From Portibacter lacus (GTDB taxonomy: Bacteria > Bacteroidota > Bacteroidia > Chitinophagales > Saprospiraceae), in assembly GCF_021533215.1 (NCBI RefSeq), contig NZ_JAJNKA010000002.1:594053-658052 (forward strand): DNA of 64,000 nt, read 5' to 3'. Every line of letters begins with the position of its first letter. The first letter of the stretch is position 1. This document shows positions 26,669-35,640 of this stretch, one piece after another. The position numbers and the translations under genes are program-made. The notes under the pieces are model-generated. The model searched no databases. It was not told the origin of the DNA and saw nothing but the letters and a program-made list of their open reading frames with translations.

Positions 26669-27407
26669 TGCTTATGGATTTTGAACGTATAAAATCATAT
26701 ATAACTTTGCTAAGTCTAATCGCACCTGGTGTATCTCCATGTAGGCAGATTGTATCTACACTCATATCTACCTTTTCTCCAGAATAGAGTTCTACAACTC
26801 CATTTGAAAGTAATTCAATTTGCTGTAAAATCTCATTTTCCTCTGAAAGAACCGCTCCATCATACTTCCTATTTCTTAGTTGAGTTTTCGTATCATACTT
26901 TCTATCCGCAAAACCTTCATTGACAAATACCATTTTATGATCCACACAAATGGTGGATAATTGCGATCCTGCAAGCCCATAAATCTGAAGTTTCGGATCT
27001 ATTTCCTTGACTAGGACCACGAAAGCCTCAGCCAATTCTTCATTCTTCACCATATCATTGTACAAAGCGCCATGAGGTTTCACATGATTCAACCTTCCAC
27101 CCAGACTTTCTGCCATTCCCTGCAGTGCACAAATCTGATATCTTAGTTGAGAAAGTAATTCAGGCAGTGGAATCTCGATAGAAATTCTACCAAAATTTTC
27201 ACGATCGTCATACGAAGGATGAGCACCTATTTTCAGATTATGATCGATCGCATTTCGCAATGTATTTTCTATAATTCTCGGGCTGCCACTATGAAATCCG
27301 CATGCAATATTACACGATGAAATATAGGGCATTATTTCATGGTCAATGTTTGCAGCGTCTCCGGGCAATGATTCGCCCATATCACAATTTAGATCTATCT
27401 TCTTCAT
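26661..27407 (-). CDS. pxpA: 5-oxoprolinase subunit A (LamB/YcsF family)
   Basis: This 248-residue TIM-barrel-like subunit has DLNCDMGES at the N-terminus and VKPHGALYND near residue 110, with candidate metal or catalytic Asp/His residues. It is the first gene of pxpABC. Together the three subunits recycle 5-oxoproline, formed spontaneously from glutamine and glutamate, in bacteria without eukaryote-type oxoprolinase. Confidence 0.95.
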   Translation of the reverse strand: MKKIDLNCDMGESLPGDAANIDHEIMPYISSCNIACGFHSGSPRIIENTLRNAIDHNLKIGAHPSYDDRENFGRISIEIPLPELLSQLRYQICALQGMAESLGGRLNHVKPHGALYNDMVKNEELAEAFVVLVKEIDPKLQIYGLAGSQLSTICVDHKMVFVNEGFADRKYDTKTQLRNRKYDGAVLSEENEILQQIELLSNGVVELYSGEKVDMSVDTICLHGDTPGAIRLSKVIYDFIRSKSISIG

Positions 27408-27516
27408 CCGCCTTTTTTAAATAACGAGAATATTTATTTCATGGTCTCACATGGAGTGAGGCTATGAAATGTATCGTTGCGTTAAAATAGAAAAAATAAA
27501 GTCTTAAATTTAGAAC

Positions 27517-28065
27517 ATGATACGAATACTCTTTCTACTTTCTATAGCATTCCTGTTTTCTTGTACATCAGAAAACGCTTCAGAACCGAAAAAAGAATTG
27601 AAATCAAATATCAATTTTGATGCTCGATTAGATTCTCTAGGCATCAAACTTGATCCAGTTGCTGCTCCACTTGCAAATTATGTCAATGTCGTTCAGACTG
27701 GAAATCTACTTTTTCTATCTGGTAAAGGGCCACGAACAGCTGATGGTTTGATCACTGGAAAAATAGGTGAGGATATGACCGTGGAAGAGGGTTATGAAGC
27801 AGCGAGAGTTGTTGCCGGTCTTCAATTAGCCGTTCTCAAAGATCATCTCGGTGACCTGAACAAAGTAAAGCGAATTGTCAAGGTACTAGGCATGGTGAAT
27901 TGTACGGACGGCTTCGGAAATCAACCAGAAGTTATCAATGGTTTCAGTGATGTGATGGTAGAAGTATTTGGAGATCGTGGAAAGCATGCAAGAGCGGCTG
28001 TGGGAATGAATGCACTACCGAGAAATATTTGTGTCGAAATAGAGATGGTGGTCGAAGTGTATTGA
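27517..28065 (+). CDS. Lipoprotein RidA-family protein
   Basis: This is a 182-residue protein whose C-terminal ~140 residues are a RidA/YjgF domain: LFLSGKGP near residue 66, and HARAAVGMNALPRNICVEIE with Arg159 and Glu174 at the positions of the catalytic Arg and Glu of enamine/imine deaminases. Unusually, residues 1-16 form a lipoprotein signal with lipobox LFSC (Cys16), so the domain would sit outside the cytoplasm. RidA normally hydrolyses reactive 2-aminoacrylate in the cytoplasm; a periplasmic substrate is unknown. It is divergent from pxpA. Confidence 0.88.
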   Translation: MIRILFLLSIAFLFSCTSENASEPKKELKSNINFDARLDSLGIKLDPVAAPLANYVNVVQTGNLLFLSGKGPRTADGLITGKIGEDMTVEEGYEAARVVAGLQLAVLKDHLGDLNKVKRIVKVLGMVNCTDGFGNQPEVINGFSDVMVEVFGDRGKHARAAVGMNALPRNICVEIEMVVEVY

Positions 28066-28099
28066 TTAATATGATATTTCACCCGCACATTGATAAGCT

Positions 28100-28123
28100 C
28101 ACTTGATGTGATACTATCAAGTG
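28100..28123. other. Hairpin between convergent genes
   Basis: CACTTGAT (28100-28107) and ATCAAGTG (28116-28123) form a perfect 8-bp stem with an 8-nt loop in the 61-bp gap between the convergent RidA and lipid-kinase genes. There is no clear T-run on either side, so a bidirectional terminator role is only possible. Confidence 0.45.
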
Positions 28124-28126
28124 CTA

Positions 28127-29011
28127 CTAACAATATATCTCAATCGCTCCTTTCAGTACTTCTGCACTGAATGGAGTACTTCCGACAATCTGTCCATCGA
28201 CAAGTAGAATAGAAGAATGAACTTCGGCTACCGAAAACTGTCTAGCAGGGCAATATTCCACTAGTGGATGATTCAAGTGGTCTCCTTTGAAAATCTTCGC
28301 AAATAAACCAATCAGTTTCAATCTACTTGCTTGCTTAAGAATTAGTACATCAAATAAGCCATCGTACAATCTAGCTTTGGGCGCCATTTTCATTCCGTTT
28401 CCAGTATGAATTGTATTACAAGCCATAAAAAATGAATAGTCTCCCTCTATTACTTTGTCCTCTACATTGATTCTTACAGGCCAATTGGGATTCCTAATAA
28501 TTTCAAGCAAGGAAGCTACATTATACCTCTGCCCGCCAAACCTTTTTAGTTTTTCTGCTTTCTGATTAATGGTAGAAGGTAAGCCCCATCCAATAACATT
28601 AATGCTATAGATATGCGTGGCGTCGTAACTTACTTTCGCAACGTCCATCTCCATTCTACTGTCTGCCAATATTTTTTCTGCAGCAGATATTGGGCTCAAA
28701 AGATCCAAGTCTCGAACAAGTGAATTCCCAGTTCCCGCCGGAATTAATCCAATCACGATTTGTTTGCCATCTTTCCGATCTAGCATTCCATTCACAAATT
28801 CATGCATGGAACCATCTCCTCCGATTATAACAACAGAGTCAATAGAATTAAAATTATAGGAATTAGCTATTTCATAGAAGTGACCAGCATATGCAGAAAT
28901 TACTGCAATAATATTGCAGTTGCTTTTTTCAAATAGTGGTAATACTTTCCGGTATATTTTTTCTCCTTTCTTAGTTCCACTAACGGGATTGATGATGAAA
29001 AGATAATTCAT
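28127..29011 (-). CDS. Diacylglycerol kinase-family lipid kinase
   Basis: This is a 294-residue soluble kinase of the DAGK/sphingosine-kinase fold. The N-terminus MNYLFIINPVSGTKKG (conserved NPxSG) supports the ATG at 29011 rather than 29047. The nucleotide-binding GGDGSMHEFVNG and LIPAGTGNSLVRDL (GTGN) motifs are intact. Members phosphorylate diacylglycerol or related lipids, such as YegS and BmrU types; the substrate here is unknown. Confidence 0.9.
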   Translation of the reverse strand: MNYLFIINPVSGTKKGEKIYRKVLPLFEKSNCNIIAVISAYAGHFYEIANSYNFNSIDSVVIIGGDGSMHEFVNGMLDRKDGKQIVIGLIPAGTGNSLVRDLDLLSPISAAEKILADSRMEMDVAKVSYDATHIYSINVIGWGLPSTINQKAEKLKRFGGQRYNVASLLEIIRNPNWPVRINVEDKVIEGDYSFFMACNTIHTGNGMKMAPKARLYDGLFDVLILKQASRLKLIGLFAKIFKGDHLNHPLVEYCPARQFSVAEVHSSILLVDGQIVGSTPFSAEVLKGAIEIYC

Positions 29012-29072
29012 AGCATTGAAGATAGCGGAATAGACGGAAAATTGCATTGATAATCAAGATTCCGTGGTAAAG

Positions 29073-29102
29073 AAAAAAAACGGAACCTAAAACTAGATTC
29101 CG
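29073..29102 (-). terminator. Rho-independent terminator after the FG-GAP protein gene
   Basis: On the minus strand CGGAATCTA pairs with TAGGTTCCG (29081-29102, one T-G wobble, GTTT loop), followed by eight T residues (29080 down to 29073). It begins 12 bp past the stop at 29115. Confidence 0.85.
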
Positions 29103-29114
29103 CTCTCATATTTG

Positions 29115-31226
29115 TTATTTTATGATGGTCAATTTTTTAATGGCTTGACCTGAAATACCTACCACGTTTAAAGTGTAATTCCCATTGGAAAGATCACTCG
29201 TATTAACCGTCAATTGTTGACCAGTCTGACTGATCTTCTTTACTAATTGACCGTTAAAGTTATAGATTAAAACATCTACACTTCCTTTCGCCCATGGAAC
29301 ATCAATTTTTACTTCATTAGATGCTGGGTTCGGAGAGACTCTTGTCTCATTTGAAAAAACGAGATTCTCTGTGCTAGACTCTAAACTGAGATTTTCCACA
29401 AAGAGTGCTCTGTTTCTATAATCTGAAAAAAGTATATCTTCATCACCATCATTGTCAATGTCTACAAAGCTTAAAGTGGACGCGATTCCTGATAAACTTT
29501 CATTTAATGATTCGTCTCCTGAAACAGGTGTTAACACTCCATCGACTTTTTCATAGGTCAAAATGTCATAATAATAATCAACCTGAATCATTTCTCTATC
29601 CCCATCGTTATCTACATCTAAAAAATAAATCTGTGACTGATCATCCTGATTTACTTGTGCAACAACATCTGCATTTTCTACATATTCGCCGTCCACATTT
29701 TCATAATACATAATTTCTCCATACTTGTTGCCAATAAACACATCAAGGTCACCATCATCATCATAATCTTCGAATAGAACTGTTCTGTTATTTTCAGAAC
29801 TCAATTCAACTATTGGGTTATCTAGACTATCTAATTTCGTAAATACACCTTCCACATTCTCAAAATAATCTTCGTACCCATCGAATGTTGAAATGAAATG
29901 ACAATCGATATCTCCATCTCCATCTATATCACCACAATTAGGGTCAGTATAGAATGGCTCCAATCCACTTGATACACCAAATGGATTACCTGCAGGATTA
30001 AACACAAAGCCATCTTCTGTATTTTCAACATATCTTAATTCTGAAAAATCAACTCCTACTAGCAAATCTTCATCTCCATCCCCATCTAGATCAGCAAACT
30101 CTGGGATTGCCGCTGAGGCTCCATAAAAATGTATTCCTTTCTCGTTAAATGGAATGAATTCATACTCATTATTACCTATGTTTTCGAAGTAACTCATAAC
30201 CCCATAAACATTTGCAACAACTACGTCAAGATCGCCATCATTGTTCACATCTGAATATGAAAGTGATGGATTATATTCAATGGAAACATTTGATAATCCA
30301 TGATTTTCAACAATTGTAAAAGCACCATCTGTATTTTCATACATATCAATACTCCCATATTTATTTCCTACCATTAAGTCAAGGTCGCCATCTCCGTCGT
30401 GATCAATTAAATTCGGTGACATTTGTGTTCCAGACGCAATGGTATCTCCTACCACAAAGACACCTCCATCTAAATGGTATGTTTTCATTGTACCTTCATC
30501 TGAAACAATAGCATCTATTACATCATCTCCATTAAAATCCCCCAATGCAAAATCGTAGAAGTCTTCCTCAGAGAGTACAACTCCAGCAAACGGATTCGCA
30601 TCAGTATTTACTGCAAAATTACCATCAGTATTTTCTAAATAAACAATTGCCGACCCTTCATATATACCAGCAAATGCATCAAGATCTCCATCGTTATCAT
30701 AATCAATAAAATCCATTACAACTAATGCTTCATCCAATTCTGCAGCAATTTCTGTAAGCCCTAAATCATCAGGGAACATATCTACACTCTTCTTAGTGTA
30801 TGCACCATCTGTATTTTCAAAATAAGTCAAGCCTTCATCTCTAATATTGCTTCCTGATTTATCAAAAACATAACCTGATAAGAAAAGATCATCATCCCCA
30901 TCTCCATCAAAATCAACAAAGTGCGGTTTCGCATTTCCTCCATTAACAACTTCATAAAATGGATTCGCCGGATTCAGCTGCAGTTCAAAGTTTTGTGCCT
31001 GAGCTGTCGCTAACATTGCTGTTACAGCAAATGCAGTGTTGACTACTTTTTTAGTGGTTAATCGATAGTTATCAATTCGTGATTCTATAGTATACTTTAA
31101 TTTTAAAAGCCTTTTTTTCAACCAGCCTATCTTAGCTGATTTTCTTTCATTTTCTAACAAATATCTGAGTTTCCTTAGATACCTGGTATACGTTTTCAAA
31201 ATGTTTCTGGTAGTTCTTTTCCTCAT
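29115..31226 (-). CDS. FG-GAP/VCBS repeat protein with T9SS sorting domain
   Basis: This is a 703-residue secreted protein. About ten calcium-binding-like acidic repeats follow the pattern D-x-D-x-D-G-D-x-D-(L/I), for example DFDGDGDDDLF, YDNDGDLDAF and LDGDGDEDLLVG, typical of an integrin-alpha-like beta-propeller. The C-terminus (from RVSPNPASNEVKIDV) is a T9SS type A domain. The hydrophobic export segment (VVNTAFAVTAMLATAQAQ) lies unusually deep, at residues ~60-78, after a very basic N-terminal stretch. Probable surface or adhesion role; ligand unknown. Confidence 0.9.
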   Translation of the reverse strand: MRKRTTRNILKTYTRYLRKLRYLLENERKSAKIGWLKKRLLKLKYTIESRIDNYRLTTKKVVNTAFAVTAMLATAQAQNFELQLNPANPFYEVVNGGNAKPHFVDFDGDGDDDLFLSGYVFDKSGSNIRDEGLTYFENTDGAYTKKSVDMFPDDLGLTEIAAELDEALVVMDFIDYDNDGDLDAFAGIYEGSAIVYLENTDGNFAVNTDANPFAGVVLSEEDFYDFALGDFNGDDVIDAIVSDEGTMKTYHLDGGVFVVGDTIASGTQMSPNLIDHDGDGDLDLMVGNKYGSIDMYENTDGAFTIVENHGLSNVSIEYNPSLSYSDVNNDGDLDVVVANVYGVMSYFENIGNNEYEFIPFNEKGIHFYGASAAIPEFADLDGDGDEDLLVGVDFSELRYVENTEDGFVFNPAGNPFGVSSGLEPFYTDPNCGDIDGDGDIDCHFISTFDGYEDYFENVEGVFTKLDSLDNPIVELSSENNRTVLFEDYDDDGDLDVFIGNKYGEIMYYENVDGEYVENADVVAQVNQDDQSQIYFLDVDNDGDREMIQVDYYYDILTYEKVDGVLTPVSGDESLNESLSGIASTLSFVDIDNDGDEDILFSDYRNRALFVENLSLESSTENLVFSNETRVSPNPASNEVKIDVPWAKGSVDVLIYNFNGQLVKKISQTGQQLTVNTSDLSNGNYTLNVVGISGQAIKKLTIIK

Positions 31227-31510
31227 ATATAATTTTTATAAAATAAATAAATTACTGTATTGAGCATAGCCTTTACACCTGCTCTAAAGGTTTATTTAAA
31301 TCGCTTCAAGATATATTATATAATTAACACATACAACGTGGCCAGTTTAATTTAACATGATCTCAAACTAAACTCGCCTGTAAATAGGACATGAAACCTT
31401 TTATCCACCCCTCATCTACAGATCAATAAAAAATTCAACTTAAGGGAAAGCTATTCTTCTCAGAAAAGGAAAAAGCTTATGCTAGAATATTCTTAGAAAT
31501 GGATTTCTTC

Positions 31511-32425
31511 TTATTTGTTTTTCGAAGCAATAACCTCAGCCATAATACTTAATGCTATTTCATTCGGTGTTCTTGCTGAAATATCTAAACCAATCGGTGC
31601 ATGAATCTTACCTATTTCTTCATCCGTAAATCCTGATTCTTTAAGCCGTTCTACCCTCTTCGCATGGGTTCTTCTACTTCCTAATGCACCAATATATGCT
31701 ACTGGTTTTCGAAGCAAAATCTGTAAAGCATTATCATCTATCTTAGGATCATGCGATAAAATAATTGCGAAACACTCACCATCCAACTTATAGTTATTTA
31801 ATACTTCTGAAGGATACGATTCTATAATTTCGTCAGGCTTTTCATCGAAATTAATATTCTTAGCAAAGGTAGATCGTGGATCTATCACCACTGTTGCAAA
31901 ATCATAAAACTTAGCAAGATGAATTAAATCTGAGGAGATATGAGCCGCACCTATGATCAACATTGTCGGTTTTCGCTTAATTCTCTGTGAAAAGATATGA
32001 TCTGAAGCCTCTTCCGTATCTGCAATCCAGTTATTTCCATTTTCAAGATTTGTCAACCAATAAAATGAATCTTCATTTCTTATTTTCTCAAACAATGAAT
32101 TTCTAAAATCTCCTTTCTCTAAGACTTGAATCAATACCGTAAGCTTTCCTCCACAGCTAAGTCCTACTTGCCACGCATCATCATCACTCACTCCATAATC
32201 CTCAATTGCAAATTTCTTATTATCCTCTAGCAATTCTTTCGCTTTCTTTAAAACCGCACCTTCCACACAACCTCCAGAAACAGAACCATACATTTTATCC
32301 TTTTCATCAATAATTAATGCAGAGCCCACAGGCCTAGGTGATGAGCCCCAAGTTTTCACCACTCTTGCAATTACAATTTTACTTTGTGTGTCCCATTCAT
32401 CAAAATGACTAATAAATTCTCTCAT
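31511..32425 (-). CDS. XdhC/CoxI-family molybdenum cofactor chaperone
   Basis: This 304-residue protein has the N-terminal XdhC motif GSVSGGCVEGAV near residue 50 and a C-terminal Rossmann-like domain with MLIIGAAHISSDLI. Such proteins bind molybdenum cofactor, help its sulfuration and insert it into xanthine-dehydrogenase-type enzymes. The gene is divergent from a MoaD-like/MocA-like cluster, but no molybdoenzyme subunit is present in the window, so its client enzyme must lie elsewhere. Confidence 0.92.
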   Translation of the reverse strand: MREFISHFDEWDTQSKIVIARVVKTWGSSPRPVGSALIIDEKDKMYGSVSGGCVEGAVLKKAKELLEDNKKFAIEDYGVSDDDAWQVGLSCGGKLTVLIQVLEKGDFRNSLFEKIRNEDSFYWLTNLENGNNWIADTEEASDHIFSQRIKRKPTMLIIGAAHISSDLIHLAKFYDFATVVIDPRSTFAKNINFDEKPDEIIESYPSEVLNNYKLDGECFAIILSHDPKIDDNALQILLRKPVAYIGALGSRRTHAKRVERLKESGFTDEEIGKIHAPIGLDISARTPNEIALSIMAEVIASKNK

Positions 32426-32522
32426 TTTCCTTACATTTATTATTGAAGGTATAATAACTAAAATGAAAACATATATTCCAAGTAATTGTTAACTTAAACG
32501 ATTATAATATTTTAAGAGTTCT

Positions 32523-32783
32523 ATGATAAAAGTGCATTTCACATCTGCATTAAAGCGGTTTTTTCCCAATTTACAAACCATCGAAGTTGAAGCTTCCGAT
32601 GTCTCTACTGCCTTGCTCCAAGTGGAGGAAAAGTACCCAGGCATGAAGTCTTATTTGATGGATGAAACAGAACAATTAAGACCTCATGTTAATATATTCA
32701 TTGGCGAAGACATTGCTACGCTTGAAAACGAAGTAAGTGCTAATGACGAAATTTTCATCTTCCAAGCATTATCAGGTGGATAA
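32523..32783 (+). CDS. MoaD/ThiS-family sulfur carrier protein
   Basis: This is an 86-residue ubiquitin-fold protein ending in Gly-Gly, the residue pair that is adenylated and thiocarboxylated in MoaD (molybdopterin synthesis) and ThiS. DEIFIFQALSGG is the typical C-terminal strand and tail. The next gene starts at a GTG that overlaps the two Gly codons and the stop by 8 bp. Context with XdhC and a MocA-like enzyme points to molybdopterin chemistry. Confidence 0.88.
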   Translation: MIKVHFTSALKRFFPNLQTIEVEASDVSTALLQVEEKYPGMKSYLMDETEQLRPHVNIFIGEDIATLENEVSANDEIFIFQALSGG

Positions 32784-33813
32784 ATTATTAGTAGGTACAT
32801 CTAAGGGATTAATCACTTTTCACAATGGGAAGGAAGTTCGTTTTGAATACGAAGGATTAAATATTACAGCTATTCATCAACTCACTAACGGAGAAATTGC
32901 GGTTGCCATTAATCATAAACATTGGGGAAGTAAACTGTTCATCAATGGAGCACCAATTCCAGCTCCAACTTTTCAGAAAAATCATAAAACAGTCACTGGA
33001 AGTCAAGCCATTCTTAAGCAAATTTGGTTTATTACCGATGGTGGTGAAAAATACCCTGATCGGCTTTGGGTGGGTACAGAGCCTGGAGCGCTCTTTATTA
33101 GCGAAGATAGAGGCCAACATTGGCACTTAATAAACGGCTTATGGAATCATCCAAGCCGCATTTCACATCAGCAATGGTTCGGAGCGGGAAAAGACTTACC
33201 ATTTATTCATTCTATTATCGTAGACCCAAATAATAATGATTGCATCTACATATCTGTTAGTTGCGCAGGAATATTTAGAAGCATGGATTCAGGAAAAACA
33301 TGGGACCTTATGAATGAAGGGATGAAGGCAAAATACTTGCCGAATCCAAAACCAGAAGCGGGATACGATCCTCATCAAGTTTTAATGCACCCGACTCACA
33401 ACCATGTTCTTTGGCAACAAAATCATTGCGGAGTATATCGATCCGAAAACGGAGGCAAGCAATGGATTGAAATCAATGATCAATATGGTTTTTGCATATC
33501 GATCGATGAACACAATCCTGAAGAAGCCTGGATCATTCCTGTAGAAAATGAAACATCTAGAATACCTAAAGATAGATTATTGCGTGTTCTTCATACACAG
33601 GATTGCGGAAAATCATGGAATGACGCAAGTTCAGGGCTACCTAATGAACCATTTTATAGCATTGTACTGAGGAATGGTTTTGCTAAAAAAGGAGATTTAA
33701 TGGCATTCGGAACCACGAATGGAAATGTCTACATGAGCAATGATAAAGCAAATTCTTGGCAGGAAATAAGCACAAATCTGGCTAAAGTCAACTATATTAG
33801 TTTTATAAAATGA
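32776..33813 (+). CDS. BNR/VPS10-type beta-propeller protein in Moco cluster
   Basis: This 345-residue protein starts at a GTG (MDKLLVGTSKGL) overlapping the end of the MoaD-like gene; an upstream GTG at 32737 would add 13 unlikely residues. It carries Asp-box/BNR repeats of the form S-x-D-x-G-x-x-W, for example SEDRGQHWHLI, SMDSGKTWDLM and SENGGKQWIEI, the pattern of sialidase or sortilin propellers. No signal peptide is seen, so it is probably cytoplasmic. Its role next to sulfur-carrier and Moco genes is unknown; a sialidase activity is not supported. Confidence 0.8.
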   Translation: MDKLLVGTSKGLITFHNGKEVRFEYEGLNITAIHQLTNGEIAVAINHKHWGSKLFINGAPIPAPTFQKNHKTVTGSQAILKQIWFITDGGEKYPDRLWVGTEPGALFISEDRGQHWHLINGLWNHPSRISHQQWFGAGKDLPFIHSIIVDPNNNDCIYISVSCAGIFRSMDSGKTWDLMNEGMKAKYLPNPKPEAGYDPHQVLMHPTHNHVLWQQNHCGVYRSENGGKQWIEINDQYGFCISIDEHNPEEAWIIPVENETSRIPKDRLLRVLHTQDCGKSWNDASSGLPNEPFYSIVLRNGFAKKGDLMAFGTTNGNVYMSNDKANSWQEISTNLAKVNYISFIK

Positions 33814-33817
33814 AAAA

Positions 33818-34393
33818 ATGGTAAGCGGAATTCTACTAGCAGCAGGTAATTCTACACGGATGGGAGATGCTAACAAACTCCTTTTACCGATCAAAGGAGA
33901 ACCTCTTTTTGTAAAAATGGTACGAGCAATGGAACACTCTAATCTAGATGAACTCATCGTTGTGCTAGGTCATGATTACAAACAAATGATTCCACACTGC
34001 AATAGCAATGCACTAAAGTTAGCTATCAATGGAAATCACTTAGAAGGCCAGACCAGCAGCATAAAAGCAGGAATGCAATTGATTAATCCCAGTTCTAATG
34101 CTGTAATGATTTGCTTAGCGGATATGCCATTAATAACATCAGACCACTTGAATAAACTATTAACCGTTTCGAACCATCAGAATATTTTCAGGCCCATGCA
34201 TAATGGAAGACCTGGAAATCCAACCATATTCCCTAAAAGCCTATTTAACGAACTTTTAGATTGTAAAAATCCGAATGGATGCAAAGAAGTTATCAATACT
34301 AATGCTGATCTTCTGAAAATATATGACACCGAAGACCCAGCATATTTTTCTGATATGGATACTCCCGAAGAATATAGTAAATTTGCATCATGA
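33818..34393 (+). CDS. MocA-like molybdenum cofactor nucleotidyltransferase
   Basis: This 191-residue GT-A fold enzyme has the signature LLAAGNSTRMGDANKLLLPI at residues 6-25 and the metal-binding segment CLADMPLI near residue 106. MocA and MobA-like enzymes attach CMP or GMP to molybdopterin; the LLLP pattern fits the cytidylyl (MocA) type, which serves xanthine-dehydrogenase-family enzymes that need XdhC. The stop overlaps the next start (ATGA). Confidence 0.88.
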   Translation: MVSGILLAAGNSTRMGDANKLLLPIKGEPLFVKMVRAMEHSNLDELIVVLGHDYKQMIPHCNSNALKLAINGNHLEGQTSSIKAGMQLINPSSNAVMICLADMPLITSDHLNKLLTVSNHQNIFRPMHNGRPGNPTIFPKSLFNELLDCKNPNGCKEVINTNADLLKIYDTEDPAYFSDMDTPEEYSKFAS

Positions 34394-35640
34394 TTATATA
34401 CATCATTATTGCCCTTATTCTGTCTGCCTTTTTTTCTGGCTCTGAAATAGCTTATGTTTCAGCGAACAAACTTGGTATAGAAGTTCAGAAAAATAAAGGA
34501 ACTCGACGAGGAAAGATCCTTACAGGGTTTTATAACAATCCTAGGAATTTCTTGAGCACTATGCTTGTGGGAAATAATATAGCACTAGTTGTCTTTTCTA
34601 TTCTGATCACAGAATCGCTTAGGCCTTACTTAAACACTTGGTTGGGCGAAGGGTTTTATTTCCTATTATGTACTACGCTAATCATCACATTAATCGTATT
34701 GCTTTTCGGAGAATTTATTCCGAAGACGATGTTTAGAGTTTACTCTAATGAAATGATATATGGCTTAACGTATCCACTAGCCTTTTTCAAATTTATTCTA
34801 GGTATTCCAACTTGGTTCATGACTAGTATTTCAAACTTTATTCTGAAATACATCATTCGAATGCCGAATGAAGAAGTAGAGCAAGCATTGACTAGACTAG
34901 ATCTAGAATCCTATGTCGAAGAAAGCTTTTCAGACGATAATGAGGAAATGGAGGCCGATATGTTTAAGAATGCACTGAACCTGAGACAAGTGAAAGTGCG
35001 AGATTGTATGATTCCTAGAAACGAAATTGTACTGATCGATAAGCGAATGAATCCTACGGAAGTTGTGAAAACATTTATTGAATCACGTCACTCAAGATTG
35101 ATCGTTATTGACAAGGATGTAGAAAATATCGTAGGATATATTCATCACCAACAAATGCTTGATAACCCAAAGCAAATCAAGCATCTGATATTAGATATTA
35201 TGTATGTTCCAGAAGCGATGAGTGCGAAGGATATGATGTCTAAGTTTATCAATAGTGATACGAATATTGCTTGCGTGGTAGATGAATTCGGTGGAACGGC
35301 AGGAATCATCACACTGGAAGATATCTTGGAAGAAATCTTTGGAGAAATCGAAGATGAACACGATTCAGAAGATTACATCGATGTTCAAGTTAATGATAGA
35401 GAATATCGCTTCTCAGGTCGACTAGAAGTGAACCACTTGAATGACAAATATGATAATATAAATATTCCTGAAGGTGAGTATCACACTTTGTCAGGATACC
35501 TCGTAACTACTTCGGGGACTATTCCAGAGTCTGGTGCTGAATTAGAATTAGACAATTATAAATTTATTTTCGAAGATGTCAGTGAAACGAAAATAGAGAC
35601 TGTAAGAGTGATCATTAATGATGATACAGAAATCATCTAG
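34390..35640 (+). CDS. CNNM/CorC-type hemolysin-family membrane protein
   Basis: This is a 416-residue protein with an N-terminal DUF21/CNNM membrane domain (four hydrophobic segments within residues 1-150, FFSGSEIAYVSANKL motif), two CBS domains (~200-320, with VRDCMIPRNEI and CVVDEFGGTAGIITLEDILEEIFGEI, key parts only) and a C-terminal CorC/HlyC domain. Such proteins take part in magnesium or cobalt transport. It overlaps the MocA-like gene by four bases, but a functional link to Moco is not established. Confidence 0.92.
   Translation: MIIYIIIALILSAFFSGSEIAYVSANKLGIEVQKNKGTRRGKILTGFYNNPRNFLSTMLVGNNIALVVFSILITESLRPYLNTWLGEGFYFLLCTTLIITLIVLLFGEFIPKTMFRVYSNEMIYGLTYPLAFFKFILGIPTWFMTSISNFILKYIIRMPNEEVEQALTRLDLESYVEESFSDDNEEMEADMFKNALNLRQVKVRDCMIPRNEIVLIDKRMNPTEVVKTFIESRHSRLIVIDKDVENIVGYIHHQQMLDNPKQIKHLILDIMYVPEAMSAKDMMSKFINSDTNIACVVDEFGGTAGIITLEDILEEIFGEIEDEHDSEDYIDVQVNDREYRFSGRLEVNHLNDKYDNINIPEGEYHTLSGYLVTTSGTIPESGAELELDNYKFIFEDVSETKIETVRVIINDDTEII

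Noticed and set aside
32776..33813. Sialidase function for the BNR propeller protein
   Set aside because: Asp-box repeats are present, but no catalytic Arg triad, FRIP motif or signal peptide is visible, and the gene context is cofactor synthesis.
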